From Lactococcus lactis (lineage in GTDB: Bacteria; Bacillota; Bacilli; Lactobacillales; Streptococcaceae), in the NCBI RefSeq assembly GCF_029023865.1, contig NZ_CP118969.1, positions 1,674,001 to 1,738,000 on the forward strand: 64,000 nt of DNA, given 5' to 3'. Made by a program: the position numbers and the translations under genes. The notes under the pieces are model-generated. The model was not told where the DNA came from. It searched no databases and was given only the letters and a program-made list of their open reading frames with translations. How positions within the stretch are numbered: position 1 is the stretch's first letter; each line of letters opens with the position of its first letter. Shown here in pieces: positions 16,992 to 26,662 of this stretch.

Positions 16992-17794
16992 AGTTCTTCA
17001 CTTTCTTTTTGTAAAACTGATTCAATATTAACCTGCTGAGCAATTTCTGCTTTTCCATCTTTAAGTAAATGGACAAGAAATTCAACGTTTCCAGCCCCAC
17101 CCTTGATTGGCGAAAAGGTCAAACCTTTTACTGAAAAACCAAGTTGAGTGGCTGTTTTTAAAACTTTTTCAATAGTCATTTGGTGAACTTTAGGGTCACG
17201 AATAATTCCATTTTTTCCGACTTGTTCACGTCCCGCTTCAAACTGCGGTTTAATAAGAGCTGCTACTTCGCCATTTTCTTCCAAAATTTCATAAAGTGGC
17301 GGTAGAATTAAATCTAAAGAAATAAAACTAACATCTATACTAGTAAATGACGGTCTTCCTTGTTCAAAGTCAGCTAAAACAGCATTTCGGAAATTAAATT
17401 GTTCCATAACGACAACGCGTTCATCTGAACGAATTTTCCAAGCCAATTGATTGGTTCCAACATCTAAAGCATAGACTAATTTGGCACCATTTTGAAGCAT
17501 TACATCAGTAAAACCACCAGTTGAAGAACCAATATCAAGACAAGTTTTTCCATTAATTTCTAAATGGAATTCTTTAAGAGCCTTTTCTAATTTTAACCCT
17601 CCTCGACTAACATATCTTAACTTTTCACCTTTAAGACGAAGTTCTGTTCCATCATCAATTTTCTGACCAGGTTTATCGTAACGCTCTCCTGATTTACTAT
17701 CAACAACTAGACCAGCCATTACTCCTCTTTTGGCCTGCTCTCGTGTTTCAAACAAACCTTGATTCGTGGCAAGTACGTCAATTCTTTCTTTCAT
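16988..17794 (-). CDS. tlyA: TlyA-family rRNA 2'-O-methyltransferase / hemolysin-like protein
   Basis: A 268-residue protein with an N-terminal S4 RNA-binding domain (MKERIDVLATNQGLFETREQ, AGLVV) and an FtsJ-like SAM methyltransferase domain (YVSRGGLKLEKAL, CLDIGSSTGGFTDVML, LIKPQFEAG). TlyA methylates ribosomal RNA in some bacteria; in lactococci the target is inferred. AAGAAAG precedes the ATG, and a TATAAT lies about 20 nt upstream, so the leader may be short. It is coupled to ahrC by a 4-bp overlap. Confidence 0.92.
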   Translation of the reverse strand: MKERIDVLATNQGLFETREQAKRGVMAGLVVDSKSGERYDKPGQKIDDGTELRLKGEKLRYVSRGGLKLEKALKEFHLEINGKTCLDIGSSTGGFTDVMLQNGAKLVYALDVGTNQLAWKIRSDERVVVMEQFNFRNAVLADFEQGRPSFTSIDVSFISLDLILPPLYEILEENGEVAALIKPQFEAGREQVGKNGIIRDPKVHQMTIEKVLKTATQLGFSVKGLTFSPIKGGAGNVEFLVHLLKDGKAEIAQQVNIESVLQKESEEL

Positions 17795-17872
17795 GTAGAT
17801 CTTTCTTTATAGTAATTATACGTATTTTTCTTAGAAATGTAACTAATAATTTCTTTTTATATTTCTATTTTT

Positions 17873-18730
17873 TTATTTCACTTCCAATTGCTCAATAATT
17901 TTAAAAATTTCAGAGCTGTCAGTAACTGATAAGTCTGTCAGTAATTTTTTAACTTCTGACAAATTTCCTGTCAGTGATTTTTTTGCTCCCTCAAGTCCTA
18001 AATGAGCAACATATGTTGATTTTTCCTCTAAAATATCCTTACCTGGTGTTTTTCCAAGCTCAGCAAAAGTTTCTGTGACATCTAAAATATCATCTCGAAT
18101 TTGAAAAGCCAATCCTAAAATTTGTCCCACTTGACGAAGTTTTTCAACTTCATCCGTTGATTTTTGAGCAACAATTCCAGCAGCTACAAAAGGAAAAGTT
18201 AAAAGTCGCCCAGTTTTCAAGCGATGAATCTGCTCAATTTCAGCCAATGTCAACTCTTTTCCTTCACCAGCCATATCCAAGATTTGACCCGCAACCATTC
18301 CATAAGAACCTGAAGCAAAGGCCAATTCACGCGTCAACGCTACTATTATTTCTGCGGATAAATCAGCAGTTGAAAGGATAAAGAAAGGGTCAAAAAATAA
18401 AGTATCACCAGCTAAAATTGCAGTTGCCTCGTCAAATTTCTTGTGATTAGTTAACTGCCCTCGACGATAATCATCATTATCCATTGCTGGTAAGTCATCA
18501 TGGATTAAAGAACCCGTATGAATCATCTCAAGTGCGGCTGCCACATGATAATGAGCCTTACTCAATTCTAAATCAAAAGCCTCTAATAGGTTTAAAAAAA
18601 GGAGGGGGCGAATTCGTTTACCGCCTGCCAATAAAGAATATTTTGCTGATTCGGCTAAGCCAGTTGGAAATTCAGCGCTTTCATAAAATTCAGTTAAAAA
18701 GTCTTCTAACTTTAGTATTTTCGTATCCAT
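17873..18730 (-). CDS. ispA: polyprenyl synthetase (farnesyl/geranylgeranyl diphosphate synthase)
   Basis: This 285-residue synthase condenses isopentenyl diphosphate with allylic diphosphates to make farnesyl diphosphate, needed for undecaprenyl phosphate. Motifs are GGKRIRPLL, the first Asp-rich region LIHDDLPAMDNDDYRRG and the second FQIRDDILDV. The start is the ATG of MDTKIL; TGGTATAAT ends 7 nt before it and no ribosome site fits, so the mRNA is probably leaderless. It belongs with xseA-xseB in most Firmicutes but glxK lies between here. Several TGTCAGT words fall in its last 30 codons. Confidence 0.93.
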   Translation of the reverse strand: MDTKILKLEDFLTEFYESAEFPTGLAESAKYSLLAGGKRIRPLLFLNLLEAFDLELSKAHYHVAAALEMIHTGSLIHDDLPAMDNDDYRRGQLTNHKKFDEATAILAGDTLFFDPFFILSTADLSAEIIVALTRELAFASGSYGMVAGQILDMAGEGKELTLAEIEQIHRLKTGRLLTFPFVAAGIVAQKSTDEVEKLRQVGQILGLAFQIRDDILDVTETFAELGKTPGKDILEEKSTYVAHLGLEGAKKSLTGNLSEVKKLLTDLSVTDSSEIFKIIEQLEVK

Positions 18731-18737
18731 TACCCTA

Positions 18738-18746
18738 ATTATACCA
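18738..18746 (-). promoter_or_regulatory. extended -10 of ispA, predicted leaderless start
   Basis: Minus strand TGGTATAAT; 7 nt separate it from the ATG, so transcription should start at or next to the A of ATG. An inverted repeat CACGG-TTTTTAG-CCGTG lies just upstream and may be a decayed terminator of glxK or an operator. Confidence 0.6.
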
Positions 18747-18811
18747 AAATTCACGGCTAAAAACCGTGATGATTTGAGGAAATTTTTTTATTTTTTAAAT
18801 CCACTCCATTT

Positions 18812-19969
18812 TTATAAGTGAGCCTTTTGCTCATTCATTGCTAATACTCTTGTAATATTTTCACTCGTTCGCTCAACGTTCTTTGCGCCGTCAGCCAAGG
18901 CATCTGACAAAGATTGTGCTTGACTCAAAACACCAAAAATAGCGGTCATTCCTTCGTCATAAAGAACCTCTGCTCCATCCCCAATATATCCTGCCAAAGC
19001 AAAGCAAGGTTTCTTGTATTTTTTAGCAATTTTACAGACGCCATAAGGTGCTTTACCAAATTTTGTCTGATAATTCATTCCACCTTCACCTGTAAATACA
19101 TAATCAGTTTCTTTAATTTTATCTTCTAAGTATATTGTTTGTGCAACAAGCTCAATTCCTAATTGCATTTTTGCATTGGTAAAAGCAAGCAAACCTGCTC
19201 CCAAACCACCTGCTGCGCCGGATCCCGGTTTATTTTTAACATTTATTCCCAGATCATTATGAACAATTTCTGCATAATGCTTCAAGTTTTCATCCAATAT
19301 TTTGACCATTTCCTCAGTTGCTCCCTTTTGTGGTCCAAAAACATAAGAAGCGCCATTATTTCCGGTTAAAGGATTGGTGACATCAGTAGCAATTAATATT
19401 TCAATTTCATCTACTCTTGGGTCAAAATCACTCATATCAATTGTTCTGACTTCTTTAAGGAAAGCTCCACCAAGTGGAATTTCTTCTTGGTCCTTATTTA
19501 AAAACCTAGCTCCCAAAGCACGAGCCATTCCAGAGCCACCATCATTAGTCGCACTTCCACCAATGCCAATGATGATTTTATCTACTCCTTCATCCATTGC
19601 AGCCTTAATTAATTGCCCTGTTCCATAGGTTGATGTAATCAATGGATTTCTATCTTCCAAAGCAACCAATTCCAGACCATTTGCCTTTGCCATCTCAATG
19701 ACCGCCGTATTTGAGTTTCCCAAAATACCAAAATAGGCCTCTACATTTGTATTTGCAAATGAACCTTGTACTTTTTTATATACCCGTCGTCCACCCGTTG
19801 CATCAATCAAAGCATCTGTTGTCCCCTCACCACCGTCAGCCATTGGCATAGAAATTATTTCAGCTTTAGGAAAAACTTTTTTAATTCCTTTTTCCATTGC
19901 TTGACAAACTTCCAGCGCACTCAAACTTTCTTTGAAAGAATCTGGCGCTAATACAAATTTTTTCTTCAT
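18812..19969 (-). CDS. glxK: glycerate kinase
   Basis: A 385-residue glycerate kinase of the GarK/GlxK family, phosphorylating D-glycerate with ATP. Recognisable motifs are FVLAPDSFKESLSALEVC, SMPMADGGEGTTDAL, IIGIGGSATNDGGSGMARAL and KPGSGAAGGLGAGL. The length is as usual for the family (about 380). It has its own weak ribosome site (AGAAAGAG) and lies between xseB and ispA, which are normally adjacent; see the findings. No glycerate or glyoxylate genes are close by. Confidence 0.95.
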   Translation of the reverse strand: MKKKFVLAPDSFKESLSALEVCQAMEKGIKKVFPKAEIISMPMADGGEGTTDALIDATGGRRVYKKVQGSFANTNVEAYFGILGNSNTAVIEMAKANGLELVALEDRNPLITSTYGTGQLIKAAMDEGVDKIIIGIGGSATNDGGSGMARALGARFLNKDQEEIPLGGAFLKEVRTIDMSDFDPRVDEIEILIATDVTNPLTGNNGASYVFGPQKGATEEMVKILDENLKHYAEIVHNDLGINVKNKPGSGAAGGLGAGLLAFTNAKMQLGIELVAQTIYLEDKIKETDYVFTGEGGMNYQTKFGKAPYGVCKIAKKYKKPCFALAGYIGDGAEVLYDEGMTAIFGVLSQAQSLSDALADGAKNVERTSENITRVLAMNEQKAHL

Positions 19970-20082
19970 TTAATCTACTCTTTCTATAAAAGACTTGACC
20001 ATAACTCTATCTACTATTAGTATATAAATAAGATTGATATTAGAATAATAGGCTTTTTTGTCAGTAAAATTTTGTTTAAAAT

Positions 20083-20111
20083 AAAAAACCTTGAAAAATC
20101 AAAGGTTTTTT
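20083..20111. terminator. xseB terminator
   Basis: AAAAACCTT..AAGGTTTTT stem with A and T runs on both sides, directly after the xseB stop. It separates xseAB from glxK. Confidence 0.8.
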
Positions 20112-20114
20112 ATT

Positions 20115-20354
20115 TTAATAGTCTTTCTGTTCCGGAGAGAAATCACTCTCCTGATCATTTTTTCCAACTATTTTTACTAATGTTTCTTCCGCTTCATTGA
20201 GTGTTTTTTTCAAAGTTTCCGAAATTTTCATTCCTTTTTGAAATTCAGCAATAGCATCTTCCAACGCTACATCACCAGATTCCAACTTACGAACAATATT
20301 TTCTAACTCTGCCAAATTATCTTCAAATTTTACATCTTCTTTTTTGGTTGCCAT
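20115..20354 (-). CDS. xseB: exodeoxyribonuclease VII small subunit
   Basis: A 79-residue XseB with the family core [33 protein letters not shown], forming two antiparallel helices that wrap the C-terminal region of XseA. GGAGG lies before the ATG, and the stop of xseA overlaps its start by 1 bp (TAATG), so the two are translationally coupled. Confidence 0.96.
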   Translation of the reverse strand: MATKKEDVKFEDNLAELENIVRKLESGDVALEDAIAEFQKGMKISETLKKTLNEAEETLVKIVGKNDQESDFSPEQKDY

Positions 20355-21607
20355 TATTTTACCTCCACTATTACTTTTCCGTCAGTCAATTCAACATCTA
20401 AAGTCTGACCTTTTTTCACATCACTTACGGATTTAATAATCTTTCCCTTTTCGTCAGTAACGAGGGAAAAACCACGCGCTTTTATTTTCGAGATATCTAA
20501 TAAAAGTAAAGACTGATAAAGTTGCTCCGTCTTATTCTTTTTAGCTTCAACTATCTTTCCGTAAGTCGGAATTAATTTCCCAGCTGACAGCTCATAACGG
20601 TGTTTCATATTTGCAACTTTATTTTCCGTCAGCACTGACAAACGTTCACACAGACGGTCAAGTTTTTGTAAGTGTCCATCGTACAAGCGTTCTGGCTGTC
20701 TAAAAACGATTGACTGGCTTAATTTATCTACTCGTTCACGCCTTATTTTAATTAAATGTGTTAAGCGGTTAAAAAGTCGTTTTTCCTGCTCATTCGCCCA
20801 ATTTATTAAATCAACCTTCGTATTTGGTGTTGCTAATTCGGCTGCCGCTGTTGGAGTCGCTGCACGACTATCAGCAACAAAATCAGCTAAAGTCACATCT
20901 GTTTCATGTCCAACCGATGAAATAATTGGAATACGTGATTCAAAAATTGCTCGAACCACAATTTCTTCATTAAATCCCCATAAATCTTCGATAGACCCAC
21001 CACCACGACCAATAATCATGACATCAAAATCACCACGTTGATTAGCTCGACGGATATTTCCAGCAATTTCTTCAGCCGAACCTTGTCCTTGAACTTTTGT
21101 CGGATAAAGAACGATTTGACTCATCGGAAAACGACGTTGAACCGTCGTAATAATATCCCGAATGACCGCTCCTGACGGGCTAGTTACCACAGCTATTTTC
21201 TTAGAAAATTGTGGCAAAGTTTGTTTCCAACGTTGTTCAAATAGCCCTTCAGCAGTCAGCTTTTTCTTCAACTGTTCAAACTTAACCGCAAGAGCTCCAA
21301 CGCCATCTGGAACTAAACTTTCAATATTTATAGAATAAGAGCCAGAAGGTGGATAAATACTGATTCGACCGACAGCCAAAACTTTCATCCCCTCTTCTAA
21401 TTCAAAGTCTAATTTGCGAAATTGTCCCGCCCACATCGTAGCTTGAATCACAGCGCCCTCATCTTTAAGTGCAAAATATTGATGATTTGGTCTTCTTCTA
21501 AAATTTGAAATTTCTCCTGTCAAATAAACCCGTTCAAGATATGGATCACGGTCAAATTTCGCTTTTAAATATTTTGTTAAGGTTGATACTGATAAATATT
21601 CTGTCAT
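20354..21607 (-). CDS. xseA: exodeoxyribonuclease VII large subunit
   Basis: A 417-residue XseA, which degrades single-stranded DNA. It has the N-terminal OB fold ([28 protein letters not shown]), the catalytic domain with [60 protein letters not shown], and a C-terminal coiled coil. GAGGG is immediately upstream of the ATG. It lies 166 bp after folD in the same direction, in the standard folD-xseA-xseB order. Confidence 0.97.
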   Translation of the reverse strand: MTEYLSVSTLTKYLKAKFDRDPYLERVYLTGEISNFRRRPNHQYFALKDEGAVIQATMWAGQFRKLDFELEEGMKVLAVGRISIYPPSGSYSINIESLVPDGVGALAVKFEQLKKKLTAEGLFEQRWKQTLPQFSKKIAVVTSPSGAVIRDIITTVQRRFPMSQIVLYPTKVQGQGSAEEIAGNIRRANQRGDFDVMIIGRGGGSIEDLWGFNEEIVVRAIFESRIPIISSVGHETDVTLADFVADSRAATPTAAAELATPNTKVDLINWANEQEKRLFNRLTHLIKIRRERVDKLSQSIVFRQPERLYDGHLQKLDRLCERLSVLTENKVANMKHRYELSAGKLIPTYGKIVEAKKNKTEQLYQSLLLLDISKIKARGFSLVTDEKGKIIKSVSDVKKGQTLDVELTDGKVIVEVK

Positions 21608-21772
21608 TCCCTCACTCTTTAGTTCTCAATTAATCTTTTACTAATCATTCTGTTAGTAAAATTTCTACTGCTAAAATCGAAAAAAAGTAAAAAGTTTATC
21701 TTCAAAAAACTTCTAACTTAAAAATAAGTCTTTAGAAATTACTATAAACTTAGTTACTCTTTTATTAATTAA

Positions 21773-22627
21773 CTATTTATTTTCATTCATTTTTCTACTT
21801 GCTGCACGAACTGTCTGTTCCATAAGCATTGTAATCGTCATCGGACCAACTCCACCAGGAACGGGAGTAATCAAACTTGCAACATCTTTTACTTCATCAA
21901 AATCAACATCGCCATGAAGTTTTCCATCTTCATCACGGTTCATCCCAACATCAATTACAACTGCCCCTTTTTTGACATCCTCAGCTTTAATCATCCGGTC
22001 ACGGCCAATAGCAACCACCAAAATATCCGCTTCCTTAGTCAATTCGCGCAAGTTTTCTGTTTTTGAATGAGCAATTGTCACAGTAGCATCAGCCATCATT
22101 AATAATTGCGCCATTGGTTTTCCGACGATATTTGAACGACCAATCACAACTGCACGTTTACCAGAAAGTTCCACATCATATTCTCGGAACATTTCCATTA
22201 TACCGGCTGGAGTTGAAGGAATCATCAAAGGATTTCCAGACCACAAACGTCCCATATTCATTGGGTGAAAACCATCCACATCTTTTTCTGGATCAATAGC
22301 TAGTAAAACCTTTTCTTCAGAAATATGTTCTGGCAATGGCAATTGTACCAAAATACCATGCCATTGTTCTGACTGGTTATACTGTTCAATTAAATCTAAC
22401 AGTTCTTGTTCTGACACAGTTTCTGGTAGACGAACCACACTAGAATTTAAACCAATTGCTGTGGCTTGTCGTGCTTTATTTCGGACATAAATTTGACTCG
22501 CAGGATCTTCGCCCACAAGAATAACGGCAAGACCTGGAACATTGTCCGCTTCTTTTAATTTATCGACTTTAACTTTCAACTCAGCTTGCATTTTAGCAGC
22601 AAGTGCTTTTCCATCTATCAAGTTCAT
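21773..22627 (-). CDS. folD: methylenetetrahydrofolate dehydrogenase/cyclohydrolase
   Basis: FolD interconverts methylene-, methenyl- and formyl-tetrahydrofolate. The 284-residue protein starts [13 protein letters not shown] and has [14 protein letters not shown] (catalytic Lys), [24 protein letters not shown], and the NADP-binding [17 protein letters not shown] and [15 protein letters not shown]. The frame could extend ten codons further but that would run through TATAAT, which lies 6 nt before the chosen ATG. No Shine-Dalgarno is present; a leaderless mRNA is predicted. Confidence 0.97.
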   Translation of the reverse strand: MNLIDGKALAAKMQAELKVKVDKLKEADNVPGLAVILVGEDPASQIYVRNKARQATAIGLNSSVVRLPETVSEQELLDLIEQYNQSEQWHGILVQLPLPEHISEEKVLLAIDPEKDVDGFHPMNMGRLWSGNPLMIPSTPAGIMEMFREYDVELSGKRAVVIGRSNIVGKPMAQLLMMADATVTIAHSKTENLRELTKEADILVVAIGRDRMIKAEDVKKGAVVIDVGMNRDEDGKLHGDVDFDEVKDVASLITPVPGGVGPMTITMLMEQTVRAASRKMNENK

Positions 22628-22633
22628 AGAACT

Positions 22634-22642
22634 ATTATACCA
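22634..22642 (-). promoter_or_regulatory. extended -10 of folD, predicted leaderless start
   Basis: Minus strand TGGTATAAT followed by AGTTCT and then the ATG. Transcription should begin at the A of the start codon. No -35 consensus is visible. Confidence 0.65.
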
Positions 22643-22735
22643 TAAGCTAACATTCATCCTCTAATCATCATCATTCCTTTTTCTTTCTTTATTTTAAATT
22701 GTTCGTAATTTTTAATAAAGGAATAATTCCAAATT

Positions 22736-22766
22736 AAAAAGAAACTTCTTTCCAAAGAAAAGAAGT
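22736..22766 (-). terminator. terminator of the LPXTG gene
   Basis: Minus strand ACTTCTTT..AAAGAAGT stem followed by TTCTTTTTAATTT, 20 nt past the stop codon. Confidence 0.75.
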
Positions 22767-22786
22767 CCTTAATTAAAATATACTAC

Positions 22787-25700
22787 TCAAAACCTTTTTT
22801 TATATTTAACTTTTCCAATAGTTAACGTTGCCACTAATCCCAATCCCAATTCTGCTAATACTAAACTTAAATCATCATCAGCACCTGTTTTGGGAAGCTC
22901 TTCTTTCGTTACAGTTGGTACAAGTTGCAAGCTCATTGCGCTTAATGAACTTGAAAGACTTGGACTACTTGATACCTTAGAAATTAAAGTCGAAACTTTT
23001 GCTTCATTTGAAGATAAATTTGAGTGACTCAAGTTATTTAGTTTCACTTTTGAAGTATACGAACTATTTGAAGTTAGACTTGAGCCATTTTTATCATTAG
23101 ATTGTAAATTTGGATTAGTCAACATACTTGAAGATGTTGTTGAACCACTTGACTCAGATGAAGTCAAACTTGCACTACTTGATTCATTTGAACTCAGACT
23201 CGAATGACTTGAATTTTCAGAAGATGAACTTGTAGTACTAGTTTGACCAGTGTTTGAATTTGAATCACTTGTCCCACCAGAACTTGTCATACTACTTTCG
23301 CTTGAACTTAAGCTTGAAGCACTTGAACCTTCTGAGCTTGAACTTGAGCTATTTACTCCAGCTGAACTCGATTGACTTGAGTCTACCGAAGATGAACTGC
23401 CAATACTACTTTCACTGGAATTTGAACTTGAAGCACTTGAACCTTCTGAGCTTGAACTTGAGCTATTTACCCCAGCTGAACTTGACTGACTCGAGTCTAC
23501 CGAAGATGAACTGGCAACACTACTTTCAATGGAATTTGAACTTGAAGCACTTGAACCTTCTGAGCTTGAACTTGAGCTATTTACTCCAGCTGAACTTGAC
23601 TGACTTGAGTCTACCGAAGATGAACTGGCAATACTACTTTCGCTGGAATTTGAACTTGAAGCACTCGAACCTTCTGAGCTTGAACTTGAACTATTTACCC
23701 CAGCTGAACTTGACTGACTCGAGTCCACCGAAGATGAACTGGCAACACTACCTTCACTGGAATTTGAACTTGAAGCACTTGAACTCTCTGAGCTTGAACT
23801 TGAGCCATTTACTCCAGCTGAACTTGACTGACTCGAGTCTACCGAAGATGAACTGGCAACACTACTTTCACTGGAATTTGAACTTGAAGCACTTGAACCT
23901 TCTGCGCTTGAACTTGAGCTATTTACCCCAGCTGAACTTGACTGACTCGAGTCTACCGAAGATGAACTGGCAACACTACTTTCACTGGAATTTGAACTTG
24001 AAGCACTTGAACCTTCTGCGCTTGAACTTGAGCTACTTACCCCAGTAGAACTTGACTGACTTGAGCCCACCGAAGATGAACTGGCAATACTACTTTCGCT
24101 GGAATTTGAACTTGAAGCACTTGAACCTTCTGCGCTTGAACTTGAGCTACTTACCCCAGTAGAACTTGACTGACTTGAGCCCACAGAAGATGAACTGGCA
24201 ATACTACTTTCGCTGGAATTTGAACTTGAAGCACTCGAACCCTCTGAGCTTGAACTTGAGCCATTTACTCCAGCTGAACTTGACTGACTTGAGTCTACCG
24301 AAGATGAACTAGCAATACTACTTTCACTGGAATTTGAACTCGAAATGCTTGAACCCTCTGAGCTTGAACTTGAGCCATTTACCCCGGCTGAACTCGATTG
24401 ACTTGAGTCTACCGAGGATGAACTTGTGGCACTACCTTCACTGGAATTTGAACTTGAAGCACTTGAACCCTCTGAGCTTGAGCTTGAACTTGAAGCATTA
24501 GAAGTCGAACTTGAAGTATTTGCTTCACTAGAATTAGAACTCGTGTTGCTTGATACATTTGAAGATGAAGTTGAACTACTAGCTGCACTTGATGAAGAAC
24601 TGGCACTACTGCTTGATTGGCTACTATTAGCACTAGAATTTGGATTAACTGTTGAAGCACCAACACTTGGAGTTAAAGAATTGATAATTGTCGTTATTCC
24701 ATTAAGTGCATTATTAACGAAATTATTAATATTATTTTGTATTTGACTAATAGTGTTCGAAAGACCATTTTCGATAGCTCCAAGACCTGGTAAATTATTT
24801 ACAATCCCCGTCGCACTTACAACAATATTATTGATAGCATTTTGCAACTGATCGAGCACTTGGTTAAGAATATTCGAAGCACCAGCAGGAAGCTTACCAA
24901 GTGAGTTTAGACTATTTTGGAGCGTGTTCTCAATCGTGGCTAAGGCTGTTGAACCAAGGCTTGCAAGATTACCCAAACTATTATTTACTTGGTCAAGAAG
25001 GCTGGAAACTCCCGTTAAATTCGCAACTTCACCCAAAGATGCACCAGTAAGATTATTTAATATTGGGCTTAAAACATTATTAACTGTAGTACCTACAAGA
25101 GGAATATTACTAATAGTTGGAGATAATTGACTCCAAGCAATTTGACCTACTCGATTAATCGCTGAATTAACTACTAAACCAGCCAAGTAGTTGACAAGAT
25201 CATTTCCTTGAAGAGAGACAAGTGTGTCTAAATCAAAATTAACACCACCCAAGGCATTGGAAGTTGTCGTATTAAGTTGATTAACAATCCCACTTGTTAC
25301 AGTACTTATTGCGCTAAGTACTGGGCTTAGTACTAGACTTGCCCCCGGAATACTTGAAAGTCCTGGAATTGTTGGATTTTCAAGAAAAGTAAGCATAGCA
25401 GCAGGGCTCATTGATGGGATAGCATTAAATGACGCCGCAATTTGCCCTCCAACTAATGGAATTTGGCTAACATCTAAACCTGCAGATTTCATTCCATTTA
25501 ATAGAAAGGCTCCAGGATTAGCAGCTGCTTCCTGGATATTTCCAACAATATTGACGATTTGTTCAACACCATTAAGAGCTGACGCGGCTGTAGTCATTCC
25601 TGGAATATTAAAAGTTCCAAGTGTGCTAAAAATATTTTCTAAACCACTAATTCCTACTGTCGAAATTGCTTGATTTACAAGATCTCCGAGTGTTGTGTTA

Positions 25701-26461
25701 AGAGTAGCTGAACCACTTGTTGTAGCAGGCGCTGTTGTAGCTAGTGCCTGAGTAAGTATTGGTAGTACCATAGACGAATTAGTCGCTAGAATAGCCGTAA
25801 AAGAAGCGACAGCAGCACTTGAAGCATTAGTACTACTATTTCCCGCAAGATTCATTTCCGAACTTTGAGAAGTTGATCCAATACCACTATCAATTGCTGA
25901 ACTTTCACTCAAAATTACTGATGAACTTGTTGAACTTTGAGAGACAGCTGCCGAATCAACGCTGTCTGCAGCATTAGAAGAACTTAATATAGAATTGCTG
26001 CCATTATCATTTGATGAGCTTGAATCTGCAAGCGATACGATATTGTTTGTAGGAGTTTGAATAACCGCTGTACTTGTCGTATTTTGACTTTCATTAATTG
26101 AATTGCTACTATCTGACACATTTGAAGTTATTCCCTCAGTATCAGTTTCTACTGTGTTAGCCAGTGAATTATTAAAACTTTGGTCACTAGCTTGTTCATA
26201 AGCAACTTGATTTTGACTAGCAGCTACATCACTATTTGTCGATGAAGCTAGTGCTGAATAACTTGTTACCTCAGTAATACCACTAATTTGCTGACTACCA
26301 TCAATTGCTGTGTCCGCTTTTACATTTTGGTCAGTAATCGTTCCTGAAACGATAATTATAGCTAATGCTGAAGTAGCAAATAACCAACTTTTCCCTGATT
26401 TCCAAGTTCGAAAATGAGACTTGGAGGTAACAGTAGTCACTTCTGGCCGTATTTTTATCAT
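22787..26461 (-). CDS. LPXTG cell-wall-anchored serine-rich repeat protein
   Basis: A 1224-residue surface protein. The N-terminus carries a KxYKxGKxW-like signal peptide (HFRTWKSGKSWLFATSAL) ending near VKADT. Residues about 50-230 are Ser/Asn-rich. Residues about 230-610 form a distinct region rich in Val, Leu, Ile, Asn and Gly with recurring INNIV/LNNL patterns; I recognise no family. Residues about 630-1030 are a serine-rich repeat of 38 residues. The end is LPKTGADDD, a hydrophobic helix and KVKYKKRF, the substrate of sortase A. AAGGAG precedes the ATG. Adhesion or aggregation is the likely role; such Ser-rich stalks can be glycosylated, but no glycosyltransferase or accessory SecA genes are adjacent. 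Confidence 0.93.
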   Translation of the reverse strand: MIKIRPEVTTVTSKSHFRTWKSGKSWLFATSALAIIIVSGTITDQNVKADTAIDGSQQISGITEVTSYSALASSTNSDVAASQNQVAYEQASDQSFNNSLANTVETDTEGITSNVSDSSNSINESQNTTSTAVIQTPTNNIVSLADSSSSNDNGSNSILSSSNAADSVDSAAVSQSSTSSSVILSESSAIDSGIGSTSQSSEMNLAGNSSTNASSAAVASFTAILATNSSMVLPILTQALATTAPATTSGSATLNTTLGDLVNQAISTVGISGLENIFSTLGTFNIPGMTTAASALNGVEQIVNIVGNIQEAAANPGAFLLNGMKSAGLDVSQIPLVGGQIAASFNAIPSMSPAAMLTFLENPTIPGLSSIPGASLVLSPVLSAISTVTSGIVNQLNTTTSNALGGVNFDLDTLVSLQGNDLVNYLAGLVVNSAINRVGQIAWSQLSPTISNIPLVGTTVNNVLSPILNNLTGASLGEVANLTGVSSLLDQVNNSLGNLASLGSTALATIENTLQNSLNSLGKLPAGASNILNQVLDQLQNAINNIVVSATGIVNNLPGLGAIENGLSNTISQIQNNINNFVNNALNGITTIINSLTPSVGASTVNPNSSANSSQSSSSASSSSSAASSSTSSSNVSSNTSSNSSEANTSSSTSNASSSSSSSEGSSASSSNSSEGSATSSSSVDSSQSSSAGVNGSSSSSEGSSISSSNSSESSIASSSSVDSSQSSSAGVNGSSSSSEGSSASSSNSSESSIASSSSVGSSQSSSTGVSSSSSSAEGSSASSSNSSESSIASSSSVGSSQSSSTGVSSSSSSAEGSSASSSNSSESSVASSSSVDSSQSSSAGVNSSSSSAEGSSASSSNSSESSVASSSSVDSSQSSSAGVNGSSSSSESSSASSSNSSEGSVASSSSVDSSQSSSAGVNSSSSSSEGSSASSSNSSESSIASSSSVDSSQSSSAGVNSSSSSSEGSSASSSNSIESSVASSSSVDSSQSSSAGVNSSSSSSEGSSASSSNSSESSIGSSSSVDSSQSSSAGVNSSSSSSEGSSASSLSSSESSMTSSGGTSDSNSNTGQTSTTSSSSENSSHSSLSSNESSSASLTSSESSGSTTSSSMLTNPNLQSNDKNGSSLTSNSSYTSKVKLNNLSHSNLSSNEAKVSTLISKVSSSPSLSSSLSAMSLQLVPTVTKEELPKTGADDDLSLVLAELGLGLVATLTIGKVKYKKRF
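23310..24500 (-). repeat. 114-bp tandem repeats coding for a 38-residue serine-rich unit
   Basis: A marker (GAAGATGAACT on the plus strand) recurs at 23387, 23501, 23615, 23729, 23843, 23957, 24071, 24185, 24299 and 24413 (last copy GAGGATG), exactly 114 bp apart. Ten full units plus partial copies at the ends. The unit reads roughly GVN-S-rich-EGSSAS-..-ESSIAS-..-VDSSQSSSA. Confidence 0.97.
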
Positions 26462-26468
26462 TTATTCT

Positions 26469-26517
26469 CTCCTTGCCGATACTTTTTTATTGAGTATCGC
26501 TATGAATATATATTATA
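26469..26517 (-). promoter_or_regulatory. LPXTG gene leader: -10 box and hairpin next to the ribosome site
   Basis: A TATAAT lies at 26512-26517 on the minus strand (weak -35). The leader contains a perfect 7-bp stem CGATACT/AGTATCG (26477-26499) three bases before AAGGAG (26469-26474). Folding here could affect ribosome access. Confidence 0.5.
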
Positions 26518-26590
26518 ATATCACATTTAGGTCACAAAAGAAACCTTATGGTTATTGATTTGTAACATTTATAGAATACAACTTTTTTCC

Positions 26591-26620
26591 TTGACTTTGA
26601 TAGTTTACAATTGTAAACTA
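26591..26620 (+). promoter_or_regulatory. copB promoter with cop box
   Basis: TTGACT (26591-26596), 17 bp, TAAACT (26614-26619). The perfect 20-bp palindrome TAGTTTACAATTGTAAACTA (26601-26620) contains the CopR core TACAnnTGTA and covers the -10, so bound CopR would block RNA polymerase. Copper would release it. Confidence 0.9.
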
Positions 26621-26662
26621 TATATAGATAGAAATTTCAAAGCATTCATTTAGGAGGAAAAT

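Noticed and set aside
22665..22790. Mobile element ends near the LPXTG gene
   Set aside because: No terminal inverted repeats, target duplications or transposase found.
23254..24048. Long open frame on the plus strand through the LPXTG repeat
   Set aside because: It is the antisense of the serine-rich repeat; Leu/Asn-rich periodic product without a ribosome site.
23310..24500. Regular repeats as a CRISPR array
   Set aside because: The unit is 114 bp, continuous and coding, without spacers.
24409..24746. Two further frames across the same repeat (Leu/Glu-rich, Val/Gln-rich)
   Set aside because: Shadow frames caused by the repeat composition.
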